DNA of 64,000 nucleotides from Pseudoxanthomonas wuyuanensis (GTDB taxonomy: Bacteria > Pseudomonadota > Gammaproteobacteria > Xanthomonadales > Xanthomonadaceae), in assembly GCF_900215535.1 (NCBI RefSeq), contig NZ_OCND01000001.1, forward strand, positions 992,001-1,056,000, in the 5' to 3' direction. Positions 56,131 through 64,000 of the stretch are shown piece after piece. The first letter of the stretch is position 1. Every line of letters begins with the position of its first letter. Below the pieces are notes generated by a model that had not been told where the DNA came from, made no database searches, and saw only the letters and a program-made list of their open reading frames with translations. Made by a program: the position numbers and the translations under genes.

Positions 56131-57102
56131 CTAGATCTTCAATCCCTTGCGCGCCCCTAGCCACAACGCAAGCAGAACCAAACCGCATCCCGGCAAGATC
56201 ATCAGAGCCGACTGCAATGACGCCCGGGACAGTAGCAGCATTAACATTAACGTAACGGCACCAAGAAGGAAATAAGCCCCGGTGACCCGCACATGGCCGA
56301 ACCGGAAAGCTGCCTGCTGGTAGACATGGGTGACATGCGGTGTCCACCAGCGTTCGCCAGCCAGCATGCGCGAAATCAGCGTGAAGCCCGCGTCTACAAG
56401 AAAGACCGCCAGCGGCAGCAGCAGCAATGGCCAGGCCAGCGAGGATGTCTGCAGCGAAACGGCCAACAGCGCCGCCAGCGTATAGCCCAACGCACCGCTG
56501 CCGACATCGCCCAGGAAGATCCTGGCCTTGGGGAAATTGAAGGGCAGAAAGCCCAGGCAGGCCGCCAGCAGGCTGGCCGCCAGCGCTGCCCAGGGGCCGT
56601 TCAACACCCAGAAGTAGGCGCTGGCGGCAATTGCCGCCTGGCTGGAGGCGATGCCGTCGATGCCATCCATGAAATTCCAGACATTGACCAGCACCAGCGC
56701 CATGACCAGCGCCGTCAGCGCCGGCCATGGCCCGGTTCCGGCCTGGTAAAGCCCCCAGCCCAGAATCGATGCGGCGATCGCCTGTACCGCCAGGCGAAGC
56801 CACGGAGATAGCGGCCGGTGATCGTCCCACCAGCCGATGCCGGCCACCAGCGCCAGCCCTATGGCGAAAGATCCGAACAGCATCCTGTCCTTTCCGGCGG
56901 CAAGCATCGCCAGCCACAGCGCCGCCAGCAGAACGGACAGTACGACGGCGATGCCTCCCCCCCGCGGCGTCGCCACGGTATGGCTGCGCCGTTCGCCGGG
57001 CTGGTCCAGCAGACGGCGGCGCAGGGCGTAGGCGCGGGCGGCCTGGGTCGCAGCTGCCGCCAGCAGAAAATGCAGCAGCAGCCAGACAGGCAAATCCGGC
57101 AT
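56131..57102 (-). CDS. WecA-like glycosyl-phosphate transferase
   Basis: A 323-residue integral membrane enzyme of the MraY/WecA (GT4) family, with about nine membrane segments. The catalytic acidic motifs are present: DDHRPLSPW, NVWNFMDGIDGIASSQ and FLGDVGSGALGYTL. It starts polysaccharide assembly by moving a sugar phosphate to undecaprenyl phosphate. ATG at 57102 overlaps the lapB stop by one base. Confidence 0.93.
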   Translation of the reverse strand: MPDLPVWLLLHFLLAAAATQAARAYALRRRLLDQPGERRSHTVATPRGGGIAVVLSVLLAALWLAMLAAGKDRMLFGSFAIGLALVAGIGWWDDHRPLSPWLRLAVQAIAASILGWGLYQAGTGPWPALTALVMALVLVNVWNFMDGIDGIASSQAAIAASAYFWVLNGPWAALAASLLAACLGFLPFNFPKARIFLGDVGSGALGYTLAALLAVSLQTSSLAWPLLLLPLAVFLVDAGFTLISRMLAGERWWTPHVTHVYQQAAFRFGHVRVTGAYFLLGAVTLMLMLLLSRASLQSALMILPGCGLVLLALWLGARKGLKI

Positions 57103-58280
57103 CAGACCACCGCGTAGTTGAGCAGCGGCTTGATCGTGGCCCACTCCTTGCAGCTGGGACACTGCCAGTGGTGCGTCCGCGCGCCGAACCCGCAGCGGGT
57201 GCAGCGATAGCTGGGATTGCGCACCAGCAGTTGATCGGTGATGTGCTTCAAATCCTGCAAGGTCGCGTTCGCGTCGGCGCCTTCGGCCAGGGTCAGGTCG
57301 ATCAATGCCGCCTCGCCCCTGACCGAGGGGCGGTCCTTCAATTGCCTGGCCAGGTAGGCGCGCGCGGCCGCCACGCCATCCTGCGACTCCACCAGGCGCG
57401 TCAACGCCAGCACTGGTGCGATGCCGCGGTAGTGCTCGCACATTTCCGACAGGAACGCGCGCGCGCCGGACAGATCCCCTCCGCCCTCGTAATTGGCCAG
57501 CAGGCTGGGCAATACCTCCGGCAGGTAGTCGGGATCATGGCGCGCGGCGCGCTCGAACGCGCGGATCGCAGCCTCGCGATTGCCGGCATCCGATTCCAGC
57601 CTGCCTTCCAGTATTCCGGCGCGTACGCAGCCAGCATCGGCCTGATAGGCGCGCGCGATCGCCGCGCGCGCGGCCGGAAGATCGTTGGCGGTACGGTAAC
57701 GCTCGGCCAGTTCGCACTCGAACTGCGACACCAGTTTGCCCATCGGTTCGGCGGTGACTTCCTCGTAGCGCATCGCGTTGTCGATGGCCTTGCCCCAGTC
57801 CCGCTCGGCCTGATAGATGCCGATCAGGTGCTTCAAGGCCTGCGGGGCGCGATGATCGATGCGCGCCAGATCGGTGAACACCGTCTCGGCGCGATCGAGC
57901 AGCCCCGAACGCATATAGTCCTCGCCCAGCGCCAGCAGCGCCTGCACTCTCTGCTGATCGCTCAAGTCCGAACGCTGCACCAGCCCCTGATGCAGGCGGA
58001 TGGCGCGATCGACCTCGCCGCGACGGCGGAATAGATGCCCCAGCGCGACCTGCGTCTCGAAGGTTTCCTTGTCCAGTTCGGCGATATGCAGAAACAACTC
58101 GATCGCCTTGTCGGGCTGTTCGTTCAACAGATAGTTCAGACCGCGGAAGTAAGTGCTGGAAAGCCGGCTGACCTGGGTATCGCCATGCCGCTGGCCGCCG
58201 CGGCGGCCGACGATCCAGCCGCTGAGCGCGGCCAGTGGCAGGAACAGGAAAAACCAGAACCACTCGGTCAGGAAGGCCAT
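57102..58280 (-). CDS. lapB: lipopolysaccharide assembly protein B
   Basis: A 392-residue protein controlling LpxC breakdown, hence LPS levels. One N-terminal membrane helix (about 6-25) anchors a TPR array across residues 40-340. The C-terminal rubredoxin-like zinc site has CTRCGF...WQCPSCKEW with four cysteines near 360-385. It follows lapA by 3 bp. The adjacency with polysaccharide genes suggests joint control of LPS core and O-antigen supply. Confidence 0.95.
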   Translation of the reverse strand: MAFLTEWFWFFLFLPLAALSGWIVGRRGGQRHGDTQVSRLSSTYFRGLNYLLNEQPDKAIELFLHIAELDKETFETQVALGHLFRRRGEVDRAIRLHQGLVQRSDLSDQQRVQALLALGEDYMRSGLLDRAETVFTDLARIDHRAPQALKHLIGIYQAERDWGKAIDNAMRYEEVTAEPMGKLVSQFECELAERYRTANDLPAARAAIARAYQADAGCVRAGILEGRLESDAGNREAAIRAFERAARHDPDYLPEVLPSLLANYEGGGDLSGARAFLSEMCEHYRGIAPVLALTRLVESQDGVAAARAYLARQLKDRPSVRGEAALIDLTLAEGADANATLQDLKHITDQLLVRNPSYRCTRCGFGARTHHWQCPSCKEWATIKPLLNYAVV

Positions 58281-58283
58281 CGC

Positions 58284-58559
58284 TCAGATATCCGTGCCTG
58301 TGGAGGCGGGCGGCATTGGCGTCTGCGCGGCTTTGCCGGCCTTGCGCAACCGGGAATACAGCGGCAGGACCAGCGTCGCGAACACGATGGCGCCGCCGAT
58401 GATGACCCCCGCCAGCAGCGACACGATGATCGCGGCACCGGATGAGGTTGCGAATTCGGTAAACAGGAAATTGACCCGGACCGGCTGGGTATTGAGCACA
58501 CCCACCACCAGGCCGACAGCCAGTAGCACGAGGGCGATGAGCAGGCGGAAGACATTCAT
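58284..58559 (-). CDS. lapA: lipopolysaccharide assembly protein A
   Basis: A 91-residue inner membrane protein of the LapA (YciS) family. Two membrane segments (about 3-22 and 40-62, AAIIVSLLAGVIIGGAIVF) enclose the conserved stretch NTQPVRVNFLF. It partners LapB in LPS biosynthesis control. The gene is short but of normal LapA length. Confidence 0.93.
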   Translation of the reverse strand: MNVFRLLIALVLLAVGLVVGVLNTQPVRVNFLFTEFATSSGAAIIVSLLAGVIIGGAIVFATLVLPLYSRLRKAGKAAQTPMPPASTGTDI

Positions 58560-58585
58560 CAGGCGACTCCTTGCGACAGAGCGGT

Positions 58586-58608
58586 TAGAGCGGGTTATGG
58601 ACGCTCTA
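58586..58608. repeat. short inverted repeat related to the 16880 element
   Basis: TAGAGCG and CGCTCTA (7-bp perfect arms) surround GGTTATGGA. The first 15 bp match the end of the structured element at 16880-17157 at 14 of 15 positions. It lies upstream of lapA and may be a remnant of the same family or a hairpin terminating ihfB. Confidence 0.55.
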
Positions 58609-58659
58609 GCTTAGCCGACAGCGCCGGGCGCAGCACCCGCGAGACAGCGGATGGCAGGC

Positions 58660-58965
58660 CTACTCGCCGTTTTCTTCGATCGGCGCGACACCGCTGACGC
58701 GTTCGCGCAGTTCCTTGCCCGGTTTGAAATGCGGTACATGCTTGGCCGGCAATGCGACGGATTCGCCGGTCTTGGGGTTGCGGCCCACCCGCGGCGGGCG
58801 GTAATGCAGCGAAAAACTGCCGAAACCGCGAATCTCGATCCGATCCCCCTGCGACAGCGAACCGGCCATCATTTCCAGCAGCGCCTTGACGGCCAGATCG
58901 ACGTCTTCGGCCTTCAGATGGGGCTGGCGGCGGGAAAGGATTTCGATGAGTTCGGATTTGGTCAT
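58660..58965 (-). CDS. ihfB: integration host factor beta subunit
   Basis: A 101-residue DNA-bending protein. The N-terminal [10 protein letters not shown] and the DNA-arm region [21 protein letters not shown] are complete; the arm proline is in the latter. I chose ATG 58965, as the family starts MTKSEL. It is 78 bp downstream of rpsA, the usual order, and separated by a GC-rich hairpin at 58997-59022. Confidence 0.96.
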   Translation of the reverse strand: MTKSELIEILSRRQPHLKAEDVDLAVKALLEMMAGSLSQGDRIEIRGFGSFSLHYRPPRVGRNPKTGESVALPAKHVPHFKPGKELRERVSGVAPIEENGE

Positions 58966-58996
58966 CGCATGCGGCATCAGGCGGGTACGCCCATGG

Positions 58997-59022
58997 CCGG
59001 CCCGGGAAGAACCCCGGGCCGG
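58997..59022. other. GC-rich hairpin between rpsA and ihfB
   Basis: Perfect 10-bp arms CCGGCCCGGG and CCCGGGCCGG, loop of about 6 bp. No T-run follows in either direction, so it is more likely an RNA-stabilising or processing structure than an intrinsic terminator. Confidence 0.5.
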
Positions 59023-59043
59023 ATGGGAACAGACTTGCTTGGC

Positions 59044-60723
<1,680 letters not shown>

Positions 60724-60966
60724 TGTTGATTACTCGGTTGGACACACGGGCAGGTGTTCGCCGGACCGGCGATTCCCCCTGCCCACCCTTTCGGCACGCA
60801 AGTGCCGTGTGCTGGAGTGGATTAACCGCCACCGCGACGACCATCGCCGCGGGACGGGGCTTGTTCTGCTGCGCAACATCATTCCCGCGCCGACCGGAAA
60901 ACCGTCCCGCCCCCAGCTTTCCGACGGAAAGCCGAAGAAGCCGGAGTAGTCGCAATGAAGCCGCGG

Positions 60967-61635
60967 CTACGGGTTCACCAAGGCCAGTACGCGTTCCACG
61001 ACCTGTTCTATGTCCAGTCCGGTGGTGTCGATGAGGACGGCGTCTTCGGCCGGCCGCAGGGGCGCCACCGTGCGCTGGGCATCACGGGCGTCGCGGGCGA
61101 GAATCTCGCGTAGCAGACCGTCCAATGTAACCGAAACCCCTTTGTCTTTCAACTGCTTATAGCGCCTTTTCGCGCGTTCCTCGGCGCTGGCGGTCAGAAA
61201 CACCTTGAACGGGGCATCCGGGAAGATGACCGTACCCATGTCGCGGCCGTCGGCGACCAGCCCGGGCGGCTGCCGGAACGCCCGCTGGCGTTCCTTCAGC
61301 GCAGAACGCACCTCCGGGAAAGCCGCGATTGCCGAGGCTACCGCCCCGGTGGTTTCCAGCCGCAACTCGTCGGTGGCATCGACATCGTTGACCAGGACCC
61401 GCAGGCCATGCTCGGCATCGCTGAAGCTGACCCGGGTATCGAAGGTGCAGCGCACCAGCGCCGCAGGGTCGGAGATATCCAGGTTGGCCCAGCTGGCGGC
61501 CACCCCCACCGCCCGGTAAAGCGCGCCCGAGTCCAAGTAGTGCCAGCCCAGTCGGCTGGCGACGATACGGCTGACGGTGCCCTTGCCCGCCCCGGAGGGG
61601 CCATCGATCGTCAGTACGGGAATGCTGTCCGGCAT
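60967..61635 (-). CDS. cmk: cytidylate kinase
   Basis: A 222-residue CMP/dCMP kinase. The P-loop is [10 protein letters not shown] (about 11-20), and the CMP-binding insert ([20 protein letters not shown]) is present. ATG at 61635 is chosen because AGGAG lies 7 nt upstream; the ATG at 61659 would add nine residues without support. It lies upstream of rpsA. Confidence 0.95.
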   Translation of the reverse strand: MPDSIPVLTIDGPSGAGKGTVSRIVASRLGWHYLDSGALYRAVGVAASWANLDISDPAALVRCTFDTRVSFSDAEHGLRVLVNDVDATDELRLETTGAVASAIAAFPEVRSALKERQRAFRQPPGLVADGRDMGTVIFPDAPFKVFLTASAEERAKRRYKQLKDKGVSVTLDGLLREILARDARDAQRTVAPLRPAEDAVLIDTTGLDIEQVVERVLALVNP

Positions 61636-61716
61636 GTTGGCTCCTGATTTTTCGGCCATTATGCCGTGCCGCCGGGCGCCGCTCCGCCTCCGGCCATCGC
61701 CGCGCCTTGCAAGCGC

Positions 61717-61746
61717 TTGATATGGCGGGAGAAAAGCCGTTAGAAT
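61717..61746 (+). promoter_or_regulatory. sigma-70 promoter for the L36 gene
   Basis: TTGATA (61717-61722) and TAGAAT (61741-61746), 18 bp apart. Each box matches consensus at four to five positions. The predicted transcript start lies about 40 bp before the ATG of the L36 gene. Confidence 0.65.
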
Positions 61747-61791
61747 AGCCGGCTTACTGTTTATCCCATTACTTACGCCGAGGTTCTATCC

Positions 61792-61917
61792 ATGAAGGTC
61801 CTGTCCTCCCTGAAGTCGGCGAAGGCCCGTCACCGCGACTGCAAGGTGGTCCGCCGCCGCGGCAAGGTCTTCGTGATCTGCAAATCCAATCCGCGTTTCA
61901 AGGCGCGTCAGCGCTGA
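61792..61917 (+). CDS. ykgO: 50S ribosomal protein L36, type B (zinc-free form)
   Basis: A 41-residue protein starting [17 protein letters not shown] and ending [11 protein letters not shown]. Only two cysteines (17 and 30) are present, as in the zinc-independent C-minus form YkgO, whereas the zinc form uses four ligands. It is often induced under zinc shortage, but no Zur palindrome is evident here. It may be the only L36 in this genus. A hairpin terminator follows at 62005. Confidence 0.9.
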   Translation: MKVLSSLKSAKARHRDCKVVRRRGKVFVICKSNPRFKARQR

Positions 61918-62004
61918 AACCATAAGGCACGCCCAAAGCGCGCCACTGCTGGGATTCGGGTTTAGCCTCAACGGCGGCGCCAATACCGTGCGCCGCTGCC
62001 GGCC

Positions 62005-62036
62005 AAAGAAAGACCGCCTACGGGCGGCTTTTCTTT
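62005..62036. terminator. bidirectional terminator after the L36 gene
   Basis: A CCGCC/GGCGG stem with TACG loop lies between an A-rich left flank (AAAGAAAG) and T-rich right flank (CTTTTCTTT). It can end transcription in both directions. Confidence 0.8.
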
Positions 62037-62175
62037 ATCCGGCCCCGGGGCGTTCCGGCATCCGGGCGCATGCCGACGCGCTCACCGTCACGATTACTGC
62101 ACAACATGGCGGCACGGCGGTTTTTTGTTGTCGCCGTTTTGCTATAAAGACGCGTCTTCCGGGGGAAACCGCAGC

Positions 62176-62505
62176 ATGAACCGTCGCGCTTACGCCATAC
62201 CTTTGATCGCCCTGCTCGGCCTGGCCGGCACGGCCTCCGCCGATACGCTGCTGATCGACCGCGCCGCGGAAAAACCCGCCGAAGCGGTGCCGGTGCGCGG
62301 CCAGACCGCCGCCCAGGTCGAGGCCCGTTTCGGCGCCCCGCAGCAAAAGCTGGAACCGCGCGGCGGGCAGAAGCGCCAGTGGCCGGTGATCAACCGCTGG
62401 GTCTACCCGGCTTTCACCGTCTATTTCGAGAAGAACCGCGTCATCGACGTGGTCGCCAACCAGGCCGGGCCGGAGGAAATCGGGCCCAAGCCGCCGATAC
62501 GATGA
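62176..62505 (+). CDS. secreted BamE/SmpA-like hypothetical protein
   Basis: A 109-residue exported protein. A signal peptide (MNRRAYAIPLIALLGLAGTA) with likely cleavage near ASA-DTL starts at ATG 62176. The mature part has RGQTAAQVEARFGAP, the starting motif of the SmpA/OmlA (BamE-like) fold, and VINRWVYPAFTVYFEKNRVIDVVA for the beta strands. No lipobox is visible. The function is not known. Confidence 0.7.
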   Translation: MNRRAYAIPLIALLGLAGTASADTLLIDRAAEKPAEAVPVRGQTAAQVEARFGAPQQKLEPRGGQKRQWPVINRWVYPAFTVYFEKNRVIDVVANQAGPEEIGPKPPIR

Positions 62506-62553
62506 TGCGATTGCTCGCAGCAAGCCGGACATGCCTGGTGCGGAGATAACCAG

Positions 62554-63600
62554 ATGACCGACGCTTTTCGCTTTCCCGCGGAATGGGAGCCCCAGTCCGC
62601 GGTCCTGATCGCGTGGCCGCATGCCGACACCGACTGGGCCGAACGCCTGGGCGCGGTCGAGGATACCTATGTCGCGCTGGTCGCCGCCGCCACCCGATTC
62701 CAGCCGGTGGTGATCTGCGTGGCCGATGACGACCTGCAGATCTACGCCGAAGCCCGGCTGCGCTCGGCGCGGGTGGATATGGGGCGGGTGCGTTTCGTGC
62801 CGTCGGTCGAGTACGACGACACCTGGCTGCGCGATTCCGGCCCGATCACGCTATGCGGCGATGGCCCGCGCTTCAAGCTGCTGGATTTCCGTTTCACCGG
62901 CTGGGGCGGCAAATTCGAAGCCAGTCGCGACGACCTGCTGGTCGGCGAGTTGTCCGGCTTAAATGTATTTCATAACTATTTCGTCCAAAGCATTGATTTT
63001 GCTCTAGAAGGTGGTGCCATCGAGACCGATGGTGCGGGTACGCTGCTGAGTACCTGGCGGTGCCTGCACGAACGCCATCCGGAGGCTTCCCGCGAAAGCG
63101 TCAGCGCCCGCCTGTGCGAATGGCTGCACCAGGACCGCGTGCTGTGGCTGGACCATGGCTATCTGGAAGGCGACGACACCGATGCGCATATCGATACCCT
63201 CGCCCGCTTCGCCCCGGACGACGCCATCGTCTTCCAGGCCTGCGACGACCCCGCCGATGCGCACTACGCCGAGCTTGCGGCGATGGCTGCCGAACTGGCC
63301 GCGCTGCGCACCCGCGAGGGCAAACCGTACCGGTTGTTTCCGCTGCCGTGGCCCAGGCCGATCCTCGATGGCGGCCGTCGCCTGGCCGCCTCGTACGCCA
63401 ACTTCTTGATCATCGACGGCGCGGTACTGATGCCGGCCTACGGCGATGCCGCCGATGAGGTCGCCGCTGCCGTGCTGGCGCAGGCATTCCCGCGGCGCGA
63501 GATCGTGCCGGTGCCGTGTCGTTCGCTGATCTGGCAGAACGGCAGCCTGCACTGCATCACGATGCAGTTGCCGGCCGGACTGCTGGCGCCGGTGGAGTAA
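62554..63600 (+). CDS. aguA: agmatine deiminase
   Basis: A 348-residue guanidine-group enzyme converting agmatine to N-carbamoylputrescine for polyamine synthesis. The active site pieces are visible: YDDTWLRDSGPI, the Trp/Asp/Glu region ALEGGAIETDG, and catalytic Cys334 in NGSLHCITMQ. The partner amidohydrolase is not in the window. One stretch (62955-63012) is AT-rich with rare codons compared with the rest. Confidence 0.93.
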   Translation: MTDAFRFPAEWEPQSAVLIAWPHADTDWAERLGAVEDTYVALVAAATRFQPVVICVADDDLQIYAEARLRSARVDMGRVRFVPSVEYDDTWLRDSGPITLCGDGPRFKLLDFRFTGWGGKFEASRDDLLVGELSGLNVFHNYFVQSIDFALEGGAIETDGAGTLLSTWRCLHERHPEASRESVSARLCEWLHQDRVLWLDHGYLEGDDTDAHIDTLARFAPDDAIVFQACDDPADAHYAELAAMAAELAALRTREGKPYRLFPLPWPRPILDGGRRLAASYANFLIIDGAVLMPAYGDAADEVAAAVLAQAFPRREIVPVPCRSLIWQNGSLHCITMQLPAGLLAPVE

Positions 63601-63766
63601 CAAAACCGCCAACGGTTCGTCGCAACGCGGACTCGCTTGGCCGCACGTCGACAATTTGTTTACATCTCGATGCGTCCGATGGCCGATAACAGCGGCCCAG
63701 GCCGTGCCGTCAATCCCCGAGCAGGCCTGCCCGGAGACTGACGACTCGCTCTAGACGGAGACTGCC

Positions 63767-64000
63767 ATGTACACGCGACGCAAGTTCCTGACTTCGACCG
63801 CCATTGCCGCTGCCGGCATTTCGCTGGCCGCCTGCCGGGAGCAGGCCCAGGCCAATGGCGTACCGCAGAGCGCCGCCCCCGCGGCGGCACCGGCCACGGT
63901 TGCGTCGGCCGGCGTCCTCAACTCCCGCGCGATTCCCTCGTCCGGCGAAAAAATCCCGGTCATCGGCATGGGCACCTCCGGCAGCTTCGAGGTGGGCAAC
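63767..64000 (+). CDS. Tat-exported aldo/keto reductase (5' part only)
   Basis: The first 78 residues of a protein running beyond the window. It opens MYTRRKFLTSTAIAAAGISL, a twin-arginine type signal (TRRKFL), with a likely lipobox LAAC. After an alanine/proline linker comes IPVIGMGTSGSFEVGN, the start of the aldo/keto reductase barrel. GGAG lies 6-10 nt upstream. The family call rests on this short start only. Confidence 0.7.
   Translation, partial: MYTRRKFLTSTAIAAAGISLAACREQAQANGVPQSAAPAAAPATVASAGVLNSRAIPSSGEKIPVIGMGTSGSFEVGN

Overview
The window is high-GC (roughly two thirds G+C), densely coded bacterial chromosome. Gene content points to the Xanthomonadaceae/Lysobacteraceae (Xanthomonas, Lysobacter, Luteimonas, Pseudoxanthomonas and relatives). 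It has a xanthomonadin-type aryl-polyene pigment cluster, a PpsR/PpsA pair, a PsrA-like fatty acid regulator beside FadN-type beta-oxidation genes, and family-typical intergenic hairpin repeats. I cannot fix the genus. There is no phage, integrase, insertion sequence with a transposase, or CRISPR array.

Layout. Positions 1-9269 (minus strand) hold the promoter-proximal part of an aryl-polyene/xanthomonadin operon: chain-length-factor-like ketosynthase, PlsC-like acyltransferase, two acyl carrier proteins, a membrane protein, an AMP-ligase/dehydratase fusion, a glycosyltransferase, an LpxL-like acyltransferase, an ammonia-lyase, a thioesterase, a LolA-like protein and the start of an MMPL exporter cut by the window edge. 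Then come tRNA-Ala and tRNA-Glu, a few small hypothetical genes, and divergent ppsR/ppsA. From 14.8 to 17.7 kb lie mscS, orn, a DUF2721 gene, a 280-bp structured inverted-repeat element and tadA.

Positions 18053-22140 are the least ordinary stretch. A small DUF3592-like membrane gene is followed by two translationally coupled genes that I do not recognise as a described system. The first encodes an HTH protein whose ATPase-like domain has lost its P-loop. The second encodes a membrane-anchored STAND-type ATPase whose predicted extracytoplasmic part resembles a type IV pilin head.

Positions 22.4-31.2 kb hold a carbon/energy module: pta-ackA, a P2-type cation ATPase, phosphoketolase with an FNR/ANR-type promoter, and an aldo/keto reductase. 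It is followed by guaB-guaA and folD. Positions 35.6-44.3 kb carry housekeeping genes: DUF1244, a hydrolase, a KefB-like antiporter, moeB, moeA, der and bamB. Next come yfgM-like, rodZ, pilF/pilW, rlmN and ndk, then on the plus strand psrA and two beta-oxidation genes. The minus strand from 61.6 back to 53 kb is cmk, rpsA, ihfB, lapA, lapB, a WecA-like transferase, a WbpM/CapD-like enzyme, galU and csaA, linking translation, LPS quality control and surface polysaccharide precursors. The right end carries the type B L36 gene, a BamE-like secreted protein, agmatine deiminase and the start of a Tat-exported aldo/keto reductase.

Working links between genes: the pigment operon is self-contained with its own carriers and starter/extension chemistry. 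Phosphoketolase plus acetate kinase can make ATP from sugar phosphates, and a class II FNR-type promoter suggests this happens when oxygen is low. PsrA probably controls itself and the downstream beta-oxidation genes through a palindrome just upstream of its start codon.
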